In this document: one piece after another, positions 1-10,918 of the stretch | How the letters are laid out: every line of letters starts with the position of its first letter | Numbering within the stretch: position 1 is the first letter of the stretch | NCBI GenBank assembly: GCA_014904845.1 | Contig: MU119221.1 | Span: 62,001 to 126,000, forward strand | DNA: 64,000 nt | Reading direction: 5' to 3' | Source of the DNA: Acephala macrosclerotiorum | Lineage: Eukaryota > Ascomycota > Leotiomycetes > Helotiales > Mollisiaceae | Notes under the pieces: model-generated | Told to the model about the DNA's origin: nothing | The model's database searches: none | Seen by the model: the letters and a program-made list of their open reading frames with translations, nothing else | Position numbers and translations under genes: made by a program

Positions 1-3000
1 AGAGAGATGATGAGTTGAGAAACCTTACTTTGGAAAAGTCACGGCTAGAGATTGAGGCCGAAGGTTTTAATCAGCGGTTGAGAAGTCTGGACGAAAGCGA
101 GCACCGATATAAGGATGAAAATTGGAACCTCGAGACCCAAATCCACGAATTCCTAGCAGCTGCAAAGGAAGCAGCAGACAGAGAGAAGAAGCTTGCCCAC
201 AGTCTAAATACTCTGCAGGCTGAGAAGAGTGCTGCGCAGAAAGAGCTAGATGACATTAAACTAAGTCATGCAAAGCTCAGTGAAGATCATGCAGCGGTCC
301 TTAAGCACCATGATGTGGAATTGGGCACCGTTAAGCGGAGCATCACTATGGCAGAAAACGAACGAAGCACTTTACAGCGCAAGGTTGAGGATTTGACCAG
401 CCAGAACCAAGAGCTTGCTAAGGCTGTTGCCCACCAAAGAGGTAGACTCGAGGACCGAGACCAAGCTCGCGGATTCAGCGAGGAGGACTTTGACACGGCA
501 AATGATAATGCGACTCCTGAACATTCTCCACCTCCATCTCCAGTCAAAGGCACACCAAGACATAGCATGCTTGAATCGGAGACCCTGAAGAGCTCGCTGC
601 ACCATGCACACCGCATGATCCAGAGCCTGAAAGGCAACATCCATCGAGAGAAGACAGAGAAGTTGGAACTCAAGCGAATGCTTCAGGATGCCAGGGATGA
701 GTTGGATGCTCGCCGAAGTGATATGGGTTCCGCCAAGAGAAATCGCAAGGTAGATTCCAGAGAATTCAAGAAACCCCTCAAGCCAGGTCAGCTCGGTGGA
801 CTCAGAAGCAGCCGAAGTGAGATCTCTATGCTGGATGATCCAAATTGGGAGGAGGATGATGGACAAGGCAGCCCTAGCCACACAACAGTCCAGGCAGCTC
901 GTGTCGCGGCAGGTGCTGCTGCCGGAGGTGTTGCCGCCAAGTCTGCTACATCCACCGATCAGTTCGATACTGCCCCCGAAAATGAAACTACTGACGCTTT
1001 CGAGACCGCCAATGAGCGCGCTACTGAGACTGAGGATTTTCAGACTGGTGTCGAAGAAATGAGCGGCAGTGATGAGCTCACAGAGACAGAGGGAGGTCCA
1101 AGTAGCACTACTCGCCAGCGACCCGCACCTCTTTCTTTGACCAAAGTCGGCAACCGCCAATCTTTCCAGAGTACCGCCTCTACATCTGGTGACGAATACG
1201 ACGAAGTAAAAACTCCAACTGCTCAGCAACCACAGCGACTGCGTCTCAAGGTCAGTCGGGGTGGCAATCGACGATCCAGAGCAGTCAGCGAAGAGCCTCT
1301 ATTCCAGAGCAGTCCAGCAAGCTTTGCCAACAGCAGCAACAATGGTACCCCCCAGGCAGTTCAAGGTCAGAGTTTGTTCGCGGAGCTTGGTGACATGAGT
1401 GACGAGGACGATTTGTATCAAGGCACTCCAAGTCGTTTCCGTTCACGATCAAATACTCCCTCGAGACCTAGTACCGCAAAGGGCATGCTGGCTCCTTACG
1501 ATCTCCCTCCACCAGTGCCGAAGTTACCGATGGTGGACTCTGGCATGATGACTGAGCCTTGGGAACCTCAACTAGCCATGCCGGTCACTCCTCTGACTGC
1601 TGTTCCATTAGTTGCTGGCGCCGGTTTAGCCGGAGCTGCTTTGACGGAAGCTGCGCACCTGGCACCTGATAAGCCGACTAAGCCAGAGCTAGTACGACAG
1701 ATGAGCGACATGCAGACCACAACGGACCCAGAACCCGTATACGCTTCAAGTGACAAACACACGTCGACTGATTCTGAGCAAGCCATAGAGCGTTTGATGC
1801 ATGGCACCCACACTTCAACGGATCCGGAGCCTAAGGTCCAAATGTCTGATGCGGCGATTCAGCGGCACGATGAACAGTTGAACAATGTCCTTAAGGTTGA
1901 CGAAGAAGAGGGTTCTAGGCCCATCTCAGCTTCCACTCTTAGCGATGCTAGCTCGCAATATGATGCCGCTATTATGGACGAGAAGCTCAAGAAATTCCCA
2001 TCTCCCCCATCCTCTCGTACCCATACTCCAATGGCGAGTCTGGCCGGCCTCGAGGCCATGTCAACTCCATTGACTATGTCCAATATAGTCTCCGAACATT
2101 TTGAGCCTTCGGAGCCAGAATCATCTATCATTCCTGAACTCTCACGAGAGACTCGCCCTACCACGCCCGAGCTCGAGCCTGTACCTGTATCTTTGGTCTT
2201 CTCCTCGATCCACTCAGTTGATACGGAACCAATTTCGCCAAGAAGTCCGCGCCGAGATGCAGTCATTATACCAAGAGACGAGTCGGATGATGGAGTTGTC
2301 GTGACTCCTGAGGAACCAGAACCCTCAACGCCCAAGGCTACCTTCCTCGGATCTGTCTTTGGTTGGAACAAAGGCAAGTCTCCTGCAACTCCAATTATTG
2401 CCGAGGATGAAACCCGTCAATCACCAAGCAATTCGCCGCTTAATGATACTCCTGAGTCTCAGCGACCGTTTAAGGAATTGTCAAGCAACCCCCATGAACG
2501 CGCCTCGAAGAAAGCACGAGCTAAAACTAGTGATGAGAGCTCGCAGACTGCTTTGACAGCCGAGCAAATCGACGAAATGATGAGAAACAGGCAAAAGGAC
2601 ACCATCGTTGCTCAAGATGCCCAGAGAGTCGCATCTCCACCTCGTGGAATTATGACCAATCTCAAGGCCCGTCAGTCTCAGGAGAGCATTGGAAGTGTTG
2701 GCCGAGCACGATCCAAGATGGCAGATCCTGACTTTGTCCATGATACTGTCGCATTGAAGAGACCTGGCAGCGCAGGCAGTCGCAACAACTCCATGTCAAG
2801 CACGCACCCGCCGCTACCTCAAGATCACAAGCAGGTTATTGCTGCCGCTGCACAGCGATCTGGTTCTTCTGGAGGCGGTTCAGGAAGCATGGGTCCTCCA
2901 TTATTCCCAGCTTCTGCTTACAAGACCAATCCATCCTTCCGACCTAGAACTCCAAGTTCCCAGGTACCCCTCAGCCCCGGATCTATCAGAGGTGGCACCA

Positions 3001-4157
3001 CTCCTCGACCTATGCATTCTTCTGGTACCGCTGAGATTCAATCGCCTACTCGCACGGGTCTATCTAGAACCTCCTCGGTATCTTCTTTCGTGTCAGAGAT
3101 CGATACGCGCTTTAACATGAGATCTGGAATGCCGGTTAGTCTTGACCCAAGCACTGATCCTAGAATGATCAACGCCATTACTCAGACCATGATTGGAGAG
3201 TATTTATGGAAATACACCCGAAAGGCTGGACGAGGAACTATGTCAGAAAACAGGCACCAACGTTACTTCTGGGTTCACCCTTACACTAGGACACTTTACT
3301 GGAGTGACCGCGATCCGTCTTCTGCTGGACGAGCTGAGTTAAAGGCAAAGAGTGTGCCGATCGAGGCTGTTAGAGTTGTGACTGACGACAACCCTATGCC
3401 TCCTGGCCTGCACCGCAAGAGTTTGATCATCATGACACCTGGTCGATCAGTCAAGTTCACAGCGACCACTGGGCAACGCCACGAGACCTGGTTCAACGCC
3501 TTATCTTACTTGCTTTTGCGTACTGGTGAAGACGCTATTGCCGACACGGACCAAGTCGCGAATGGTCTGACCTCGGAAGATGTTGCTGAGTTCAATCCCG
3601 GATATGGTGGTAGCAGCACAGCTCGTCGCGGCCCTGCCTCTTTGTCTTCTTACAACAGTCGCACTACACGAAATGAATCTCCGCTGCGCAAGGAATCTTA
3701 TATGTCACCCCAGCCTCACTTATCTACCTCTTCGCGTCCTTCAGTGGCAACATTTTCTCGCCTGAGCAGTTACTGGAAGCCCGGCAAGGAGGGTCAGGCT
3801 GGCGCCGGGAGTTTTTCTAGCAGACAAAGCAGACATAGCATTTCTGGGACTGGGAGCATATACGAAGCTAGCGAGGTACATGACAGTGCCGAGGATTTGA
3901 GAGAGATCATCGAGAGGCAGGACAGAGAATCTGACAGGCTCGAGAACGTTAGAGCATGCTGTGATGGTAAGTCCCCAAAGCTATAACACTATTCGATGGA
4001 AGCTGACAGTGATACAGGCAAACACGACGTTGGTCACCTACACAATGCTTCGACCAAGAGTCGTCACCAAACCCCTACCGGCGCAGCTTCTACTTCCAAG
4101 GAACCAGCTTCGATGCGAAACAAGAGCAAGAACAGTGTCATTCGACGCACTGATTGA
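1..4157 (+). CDS. apsA: ApsA/Num1-like cortical anchor (5' end missing)
   Basis: Homologue of Aspergillus ApsA (anucleate primary sterigmata) and yeast Num1, large cell-cortex proteins that anchor dynein and mitochondria so that nuclei move and are positioned. The frame is open from the first base, so the N-terminus lies outside the window. Order seen: about 230 residues of coiled coil (heptad-like Leu/Glu/Lys), a long Ser/Thr/Pro-rich disordered middle with short repeats around TSTDPEP near residues 560-600, then a PH domain at about 1058-1165 (EYLWKYTRKAGRG, YFWVHPYTRTLYW, RHETWFNALSYLL), the Mcp5/Num1-type lipid-binding module. A 51-base intron (3967-4017, GTAAGT...TACAG) leads to a last exon 4018-4157 ending VIRRTD and TGA. 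AATAAA lies at 4162-4167. The family call rests on architecture and the PH domain and is fairly sure. Confidence 0.85.
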
Positions 4158-6182
4158 GTACAATAAAAAAAAAACTAACTCCCCTACCTAGGGTTCTCCT
4201 TTATGATGTTATGTCTTTCCTTCAATCTGAAAAATCGCTTTTCTACGGATAGCGAATGTCACGGCCGTGATCATGGACAGATGGATTCTCCTTTTGAGTA
4301 ATGAATGGTTGTTGTGGGAAATAAAGATAATACATGTTGAACATGACTTTTCGACCTTTTCTTCATTGTAAGATGTATCTGGTGGGCATGATGATTGGAG
4401 TGAGACACTTTGGGCGGGATTGGCATCGTTGACTTTAGCTACTTGCCAAGATACCAAAGCAACCGACCCAATATATCTCTAAATATTTTGACTCTTGTTG
4501 ACATTTTCTTCATGAGAAGCGTCTATTATTAACCTACTCCTGACCAACGGCAACGCAGCAGCAAGTGCTTCGATTCTTCCTCCTTGTGCGTTTTGATTTC
4601 AGTTCCGTTATCGCATCCTCGCCTTTCACTCCAAATTTATACATTTATCTCGATTCACGCATATTCCTCTCTGTATCCGCTGTAAAAGTCGCACGGTACA
4701 AGGCAACAGCCCTATCACACGCTCTCCAAGACAGCCCACCAGCTAGCACCTAACAAACAGAATCACGAGACATTCTGCGGCGCACACCCAATCGGACCCC
4801 AACCACTGCAACCATTTAATTCCCTCACTCGTACGAGATGTGCATGCAACCCCATCACCCGTTCCCCCATTGAAAGGAGCTTTTCCCCGCAATCCCCACT
4901 TTCTTTGACAAACTCTATTCTTGAGCTTCCTGTTTGTGCTGCAGAGTTCTAGACTTTCTTGGATTTTTGGGTGTTGAAAGTTCAAAGGCGAAAGGGGAAA
5001 GTTTGAGGAGAGATGTGCCAAGAGACGACGTATAGATTTGAGAGTCGAGAGTGTGGATGTGTTTATGTGCGCGTTGTGACGTGTGAGGATGCGAGGATTC
5101 CGGTTGATGTTGTGAGGGATGCGAAGAAGAGGTGGCCGAAGTGTAGGGGGAAGAGGGCAGTGAGGAAGGTTGATGGTGGAACACTAGGGGTGGGGTGTTG
5201 GGAGTTGCATGGGAGGAATGAGAGGTTGTGTGAGAAGAGGTGAGTGTTTCGAGGAGATGGTGACAGGAGAAAGATTGGGTTTGGGTGCTAGAGAAGATTG
5301 TAGGCTGATTAGTTGAATAGAATGAAAGTCCATGTTCAGGTCAAGCGATGACAAGAGAGAAGAAAATTATTCCGCAACATCATCCAAACACGAATCATTC
5401 TCGAATTTGCAGTCGAGGAGGAGGAGCTACTGCTACTACAAGAGAGAATGGAGATTAGACGGAGGAGCTCATTGCTGCTTGCTTCGTAAGCCAAAGAGGA
5501 ATGGAGAATCTGAGGACGGAAACTTTTGGCGAAAACTTTCTTAATAATATCCGGCACCCTTTGACGGAAGAGAGTTGGGAAATTAGTCTTCTGAGATCCA
5601 GTCTTTCAGGCAAGTTGGTGCTTCAGGCCACGCACGGTATATTGAGAATAGTCCAGTACATCACAATCAACATCAATCTCGTGAATGGAGAGAATATCGC
5701 GGTGATCGCAGGACTAAGACCCCTGAACATTGTGCCTGAGAATGCTGACGCCTCATCTTGGCATCTCCACCTCGAGATATTTAGACTAACACAGCATCAT
5801 GGACCAGAAAGAAAAGGCACACAGAAAACTTCTGCAACTTTCGTTCTTCTCAATTGCATGCTGGATTTTGACTAATAAATTACGCTTCAGGGAAGATAAA
5901 GAAAGGTCAACTCGGGGGAACGTGCAACTCGAAGCGGGTTCACGTTGACTCCCTCCAAAATTTGACATCTCAGTTTCTGACCCAGTTTGAAAAAGCCAAG
6001 AAAAATCGAGAGATTAACGGTACTTATCATAAATCCACGTTTCCTCCTTTTCATATCATACTTACCAAACCAGAAGAAGAAGACAAGGAAATCGAGGAGC
6101 CGACTCTAACGCCCAATTCCTACTATTCCCTCGCCTCCCCCAAGAACTTCAGCTCAAGATCTAAGAACACGCAGTAGCAGAA
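4158..6182. other. Gene-poor stretch
   Basis: No frame here looks like a conserved protein; frames of 60-120 codons on both strands are what random sequence gives. Purine-rich runs occur around 5220-5480. It holds the 3' flank of the apsA homologue and possibly the promoter of the doubtful gene that follows. Confidence 0.5.
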
Positions 6183-6809
6183 CCCCGCATCCTTCCAGTC
6201 TGGAACTATGGCTATGACTCCACAGCACCACCAGAACGTCTCAAAGCCTGGAGACAGCAACTGCAGGTACATCTCATGCCATTCTTCTCCATCCATCCAA
6301 TGAGTCAAGCTTGCCGTATGTCAATATAGGTGTTCTTGCATTCCTTTGATGACCGAGTGCCGAAGGACTTGAGACTCTTGATTCAAGTCTCAACCTGGAC
6401 GCTGTCTGGTGTGCGAGAGAATAAAGGCGGCCCGGAAGAATTGAGGCCGGGAAATGCTATGCCGTGGTGGGGTGTTTTTCAGGGGAAGATTTGCTATTTT
6501 TGGTTGAACTTTGATGGAGAGAAAGGTATCTTTTTTGATGGTGGGAGATTGGGGTACGGGTTGAGTGACATTCGAAACGAGAGTATGTGGTTGAGGAAGT
6601 GCAGGGTGGAGTATCTAGTTTTGGATGCGGGGCTGTTTGGTGGGAACGAGGGATTGTGCTGGAATACGATTACTGATGCTGAGTGCGTAGAGGTGCTGAT
6701 CATGGTGTTGGTATCGAGGTCTAGAGAGTATCGTGAAGCAAAAGGAAGGCTGGAATTCGTGGATGTGAATTCGAAGTTGGTGGCGGAAAGTGAGATGAGA
6801 AAATGCTAG
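6183..6809 (+). CDS. Possible small hypothetical protein, two exons
   Basis: I do not recognise this gene. An open 160-codon exon (6330-6809) begins right after an AG and can be joined in phase to an upstream exon ending at 6266 by removing a 63-base intron (GTACAT...ATATAG). The joined product has VWNYGYDS, PPERLKAWRQQL and then Trp- and Gly-rich segments such as MPWWGVFQG and MWLRKCRVEYL, which look like real protein rather than noise. No start codon is visible in the upstream exon: its frame meets a stop at 6162 without an ATG, so either another small exon lies upstream or the gene is broken. Low confidence. Confidence 0.3.
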
Positions 6810-7300
6810 GAATTCATGGACATCAAGGTTGGGAGGATGAAGGCTGAGCTTCCAGACCAGGATTCTCCGGCACTCAGATGGGTTGTGTCTAGAAAACAGA
6901 GATATTGACATGGAAGACTGAATGTAGTCGGTGACGGCACGAGTAGCTTGAGATCGATTATGCTTTTAGGTATATATGTTCAATTATGACAGTTTTTGCC
7001 AACCTCTAAACATTCAGAACCACACATTGGAAGGGATGATCGACTGTCTGAAAGGCAGAGTTGTCTGGGTCGGGGGGAGAAAATGCGTTGAAGGTTGGCA
7101 AGATTCAGTTGCCGTGGTCTTTACCTAGCAATCGATACTTGCTTATTACTACTGATTTCCCTTCTTTTGGGGGGTTTGAAATGTGTGTTGTTGAAAAGAC
7201 GTGGTGCCTACGATAGAGATTGAATCCAATTACGTCACCCAAATCGATCCCCTACGGATATGCACGTTGAACCGCCTTTAAAGTCTTCCTCAGATCGCAT
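6810..7300. other. Intergenic, nothing recognised
   Basis: About 490 bases between the doubtful plus-strand gene and the 3' end of the decayed minus-strand gene. No RNA gene, repeat or convincing frame seen. Confidence 0.4.
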
Positions 7301-8989
7301 TTACATCCGTTCTCTTGAACAGGGATGCTCAGCTTCCAGACAAAGTTGTGTATCATAAACTATTGGATCTGGACGTGTCCTTGAAAACTCCTCTAGTAGT
7401 TGCTGGGACATTTCGGAAACCTGTTTCGGAGTGGAGAGATCTAAACATAAGGTTGACTTCGTGGTATTGATAAAATATGCTTGAGATGTGCCCAAAGAAA
7501 AAGGTTCGACTTCGGAATAGATACGAGTGGTGCCTTATCGTAAATAGCTAGTTGCTCAATTGGCAAGAGTTTGAATAGTGCAGGCTCTGTTCGAACTATT
7601 TCGCTCTTGGGTATGTCGTTTTGGACTCGAATAGAGTTAAAAGCCTCCGTGATGTGGCCCTCTAGTTTCGCGGCGAGGAGAAGATCTCGGTGTTTCAGAA
7701 GCCTTGGAAAATCCTTCAAAATTTCCCAGCCGTGTTTATCTGCATGTCTCGTGGATTGAGAGGGTAGCCCGTTCCTTTTAGATTATAACCGATGTAGAAA
7801 TTCCTCGGGAATGACCTATCTATGATGTTAGACCTGGTTGCAATATGCTTTATTCTTACCATGTATGGCCATCCTGAACGTACGGGGAGGTTCTCAGATG
7901 ATTACGAATAGTCCTCCCGGGCGCGTTGATGTTGGTTGGGCGTCTTCCTCGTCAAAATGGATCGTCCACTCTTTTAGGTCCGAGATATTCGAAAGAATGT
8001 AAGGTCCTAGGGCTCGAGAAAGGTTTACGGGGCCAAGTTCAGGGAATCCAAGAACGATGGCTCGCAAGTCGAATGCCCAAGTATCCAAAAAAAAGAACAT
8101 TCTCACAAGTGCATTCTAAAGGGGACCTCAGAGCGCAGCCATGCTGTGTTCATTTTATCGGCTGTCTAAAATACCTGGAAAGTAGTCTTGAAGACTAGCT
8201 TGTATCCCGAAATCGGTACTCCCTGAGCAGCACTCTAGCTTCCGGACCTAACTCAGGTAATAGCATTCCATCAGAAGAGTGGCTCCTTTGATACAGAGCA
8301 AATCCCAGGGGCGGGCCTAAGTCAATGCCTTCGGGACACAACTCCTTCGCCCTTATAGCTTCCTCTGGTTCCGCCAGCTGAGGTCTGAAAATTCATGTCC
8401 TTTTCAACTATATCGTAGGGCGCCATTCAGAGTTCTCAAAGGCTAGCTTTGCAGTAGGAATCTTCTTACTGAAAGATTCGAAAAGGGTAGAGTATATGCT
8501 CGATAGCTGATAGGACATTGGGGCCCTCACGTGGACGGCGGCCTTGGCATAATAGAATTCTGTAGCTCTCTCAAGAAAGGTTGCCTTCGTATTTGAGCAA
8601 ACCCGGGTCAATAATTCATCGTAAAAAGTAAGGTGGCGTTTGGGAGATGGTTGAAAGACGTGAGCTTCCACTTTGACGTTTTGTGCGCGGGGTTCCTTAG
8701 GGCTTTTATCCATACCGCATCGACATCGAAAAGAATTGATATGATTGGTGATTCGACTGTCAAATATCAAGGGCGGAAGAAGATTCTGGGGCTGTGAAAT
8801 TTGAGTCTTAGGCCTAACGAACTTATTTCTTTTGGCCTTTGTCAGGCTCTCGGGCGGTGCGTGTCTGAATTGCTGAGAAAAGATTGAGAGACGACATATT
8901 CCCCGTCTCTGAACGAGATTTTGAGATAGACCTAACGTGTTATTAGAGTGAGCTTAGAACATGAAAGGAATTATTTACTTACCGAACAT
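7301..8989 (-). pseudogene. Decayed protein-coding gene, family uncertain
   Basis: A minus-strand gene is still readable in pieces. It starts MFG at 8989, passes a textbook 51-base intron (8932-8982, GTAAGT...GTTAG), and runs open for about 180 codons (FRHAPPESLTKAKR, TFLERATEFYYAKA, IPTAKLAFENSEW). The same frame then meets TAG and TGA, continues as LAEPEEAIRAKELCPEGIDL and LPELGPEARVLLREY, shifts frame, and later shows FFLDTWAFDLRAIVLGF and ILKDFPRLLKHRDLLLA separated by more stops. TAA, TGA and TAG codons near 8110-8190 fall where CAA, CGA and CAG would keep the frame open. The overall look recalls uncharacterised or transcription-factor-like fungal proteins, but no zinc cluster is visible and I do not assign a function. 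Confidence 0.5.
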
Positions 8990-9815
8990 CTTGTAATGGA
9001 GTCAGGTTACAGAAAGATTGTTGAGATGTGGACGTAGAGTGACGGTACGAACTCTACGAATGCTTCTTCAGACTCCTCAGACTGCCTCCTTTGAGATTGA
9101 CAGACAAGCTGACCCATTCCTCGCTACTTGTAATACCGTTACAAGCAGTTCTCTTGTCGATGGTTGTGGAGGAGAGGTGTCGAGGAGCGAGGCGAGCTTT
9201 AGTCATTTTCAGCTTAGCTTCTTGCACTAATACAAACAGGGAAATCCGCCTCGACCTGCTTTGACCCGAATCGTACAGAGACTGGATCAGTTTGAATTAT
9301 AAGAATCCGATTGATGTGGTGTTGCATTCAAACTTTAGAGTGATATATCTATTCGAACAAGCTTCTTGTCCTTGCTACTCGTCTGTCCCTACATGTGCTG
9401 TGTTTGTGCCACTCAATTTTGCGGGACAGGAGTAAAAACGATGAGCAAATTGCGTCGTTCTCAAATACGAGACATTGAAGTTGATTTTAAAGTGATGATG
9501 GTCAATGTTCCAGCATATGGCAGCAATTGAAGGCCTATTGCGTGCAGGTAAGATTCTTGAGAGAAGTCTAATTTTTCGTCCCAAATTTTTGTCGTAAACG
9601 ATCTCCAAGCCATTCAAAGTTCTCCTATCTAGATAGAACTCCTTTTCCGACCACGCCATAATCCATGATGCAGTATTGAACAATACGCCGATCACCAACT
9701 GCCATCGAGGCATTCATACAGGATATTCGGAATTTGGAGCGGCCTGTGCTGCGCTGAAATCCACCATGACGGCCTTCTGCACGAAGATGTCGAAACTCAA
9801 TAGTTCGCAAGTCTC
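8990..9815. other. Intergenic, nothing recognised
   Basis: Contains the presumed promoter of the decayed gene and the 3' flank of the Rsr1-like gene. A 112-codon minus-strand frame (9375-9713) has no recognisable domain and no splice-supported extension, so it is left uncalled. Confidence 0.4.
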
Positions 9816-10918
9816 TCACAATATCACACATCCACCTCCCTCCTTCTTCTTTTTTCGCCGTCTGTGGTGATGCCTGTGCGGTCTCCTTTCCCTCTGATTG
9901 TACACGAGCTCCTCCTCATAGCTTGGAGCTGCGCTATTGTCTTTCCGAATGATCTGTCGACAAAGATCAATAAACACTTCGTCCACATTCGCTACATTCA
10001 TCAGCCTTCACTCTTTTCTCACGACAAGATTTTTTCCTCCGCTCACCTCGGCGTCGTGCTGATGTTTCATAATATGGAGCATTTCCCCAACTTTGCGACA
10101 CAGCAAATGCTCTCGATCGAGTTACAACTCTGTCTTCCTCGAGATCAGACTTGTTGCCGACAATCACAATTGGGACATTCTCATCGTCTTTGATGCGAAT
10201 GATCTGCTCTCGAAGCTCCGACAGTTCAGAAAGACTGCTCTGGCTCGTGATTGAGAAGACAAGTAAGAATCCTTGTCCCGTCTTCATGTATAATTCTCTA
10301 GTGTGGCGAGTCAGTACCGAAATTTGCCTCTCCTTCTCCTTCTCATTTTCACGAGTCCTCACCTCATCGCAGCTGCCTCAAGTCAGAGAAGATCACGTGA
10401 TACAGTATTTAAGACTTCACTTACTGAATTGTTCTGTGCCAGCGGTATCTAGACTAGTGTATCTGTAAGCCCCCGATCTCAGTCTCCGTCTCAAATAGGG
10501 CTCCATACATTTCAAGCATGCATTGCCGACCCTGTTATAACGTTAATGTTAACCAGGTGCTGCACAGACTTCGTTCACCACATCACTCACATCAACTTCA
10601 ATTTGCTTCCGGTACGAGTCTTCAATTGTCGGGTCGTAGCTCTCAATCCAGACATTCTGGACAAATTGCGCTGCAGTGGTGTCAGAAGTACATGGGAACA
10701 TCGAGGATTGAGGGGCCTTACCTGTGAGGCAGCTCTTCCCAACGCCGCCTAGAGTGCAGAGATTGTCAGCTGAAAGATGCTTCTCCTGAACGTCTCTCTT
10801 CCTCACCAGCACCCAATACGACAATGTGATAGTCTCTCCTGCAGCGATCGCACCATTAGCATCTGCATCTCGCCCCCAAAAGACCGGCCGCGAACCTTTG
10901 GGATGTCCTAGCCGACAT
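9816..10918 (-). CDS. rsr1: Rap/Rsr1-type small Ras GTPase
   Basis: Small GTPase of the Rsr1/Bud1/Krev-1 group, which marks sites of polarised growth at the plasma membrane. Nine exons: 10917-10918, 10807-10838, 10722-10748, 10591-10670, 10509-10531, 10425-10453, 10363-10372, 10047-10297, 9816-9991. They sum to 630 bases, 209 residues. Seen: G1 GAGGVGKS (10-17), effector loop [10 protein letters not shown]3 DTAGTEQF, G4 NKSDLEED, G5 ETSARRRAN, a basic His/Arg/Lys tail and the CAAX box CVIL, whose final Leu predicts geranylgeranylation. The first exon is only the A and T of the start codon; its donor (GTCGGC) is weak but the acceptor has a good branch site (TGCTAAT). If the start is elsewhere only the first residues change. 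The identity is very secure; the first exon is inferred. Confidence 0.9.

Noticed and set aside
372..1229. 285-codon open frame on the minus strand opposite the apsA homologue
   Set aside because: It is the antisense shadow of a coiled-coil coding region and has no recognisable domain.
9375..9831. Overlapping minus-strand frames of 112 and 68 codons
   Set aside because: No family-like blocks and no introns that join them in phase.
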